The translations under genes were made by a program, and so were the position numbers. The notes under the pieces are model-generated. The model ran no database searches, was not told where the DNA came from, and saw nothing but the letters and a program-made list of their open reading frames with translations. Below are positions 6,076 to 6,120 of a stretch of DNA of 6,120 nucleotides, piece by piece. The stretch comes from Gammaproteobacteria bacterium. GTDB lineage: Bacteria > Pseudomonadota > Gammaproteobacteria > Pseudomonadales > Azotimanducaceae. The stretch spans positions 1 through 6,120 of the forward strand of contig QIDL01000369.1 of NCBI GenBank assembly GCA_003228415.1, given 5' to 3'. Every line of letters begins with the position of its first letter. The stretch's first letter is position 1.

Positions 6076-6101
6076 CTATGCCCGGCACCTATGCCCGGCA
6101 C
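6076..6101. repeat. Perfect 13-bp direct repeat upstream of the sulfotransferase-like gene
   Basis: CTATGCCCGGCAC occurs twice with no spacer, at 6076-6088 and 6089-6101. It lies 16-41 bp upstream of the GTG start of the minus-strand gene, where a promoter or operator would be expected. No clear -35/-10 pair is visible in the 60 bp available. It may be a regulator-binding direct repeat or a simple slippage duplication. Confidence 0.6.
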
Positions 6102-6120
6102 AGTTACCGGCCCCGGTCTG

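Overview
The window comes from a moderately GC-rich bacterium. A proteobacterium, perhaps an environmental gammaproteobacterium, is a guess from codon style and gene types only; nothing in the sequence fixes the taxon. It holds one complete insertion sequence, one gene remnant cut by it, and three intact metabolic genes. I see no rRNA, tRNA, CRISPR array, phage module or defence system, and no convincing wholly new system.

Layout. Positions 1-94 are a flank of unknown identity. Positions 95-2017 are an IS1634-family element of about 1.92 kb, with imperfect terminal inverted repeats and a 566-aa DDE transposase on the minus strand. Directly against its right end, at 2018-2176 on the plus strand, lies the C-terminal tail of a lactonase-type beta-propeller protein (the 6-phosphogluconolactonase/YbhE-like family); the rest of that gene is missing from the window. 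Convergent with this remnant is a complete FGGY-family sugar kinase (2196-3620, minus). Its start codon is only 15 bp from that of a divergent phytanoyl-CoA dioxygenase (PhyH)-like Fe(II)/2-oxoglutarate oxygenase (3636-4451, plus). This oxygenase converges on an arylsulfotransferase (AssT)-like beta-propeller protein (4498-6060, minus), and the last 60 bp of the window are its upstream region.

How the genes may fit together. The kinase and the oxygenase share a very short divergent control region, with a good kinase promoter lying inside the oxygenase 5' coding end, so their expression is probably linked. A lactonase next to a sugar kinase would suit uptake and use of a sugar acid or unusual polyol, with the oxygenase trimming a hydroxylated or alkylated substrate, but this is inference. 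The IS has already removed the lactonase from the locus, so any such pathway is probably damaged or bypassed here. The most informative observations are the exact IS/lactonase junction with no matching target duplication, the leaderless-looking promoters, and a 16-bp tandem duplication that rewrites the C-terminus of the sulfotransferase-like protein.
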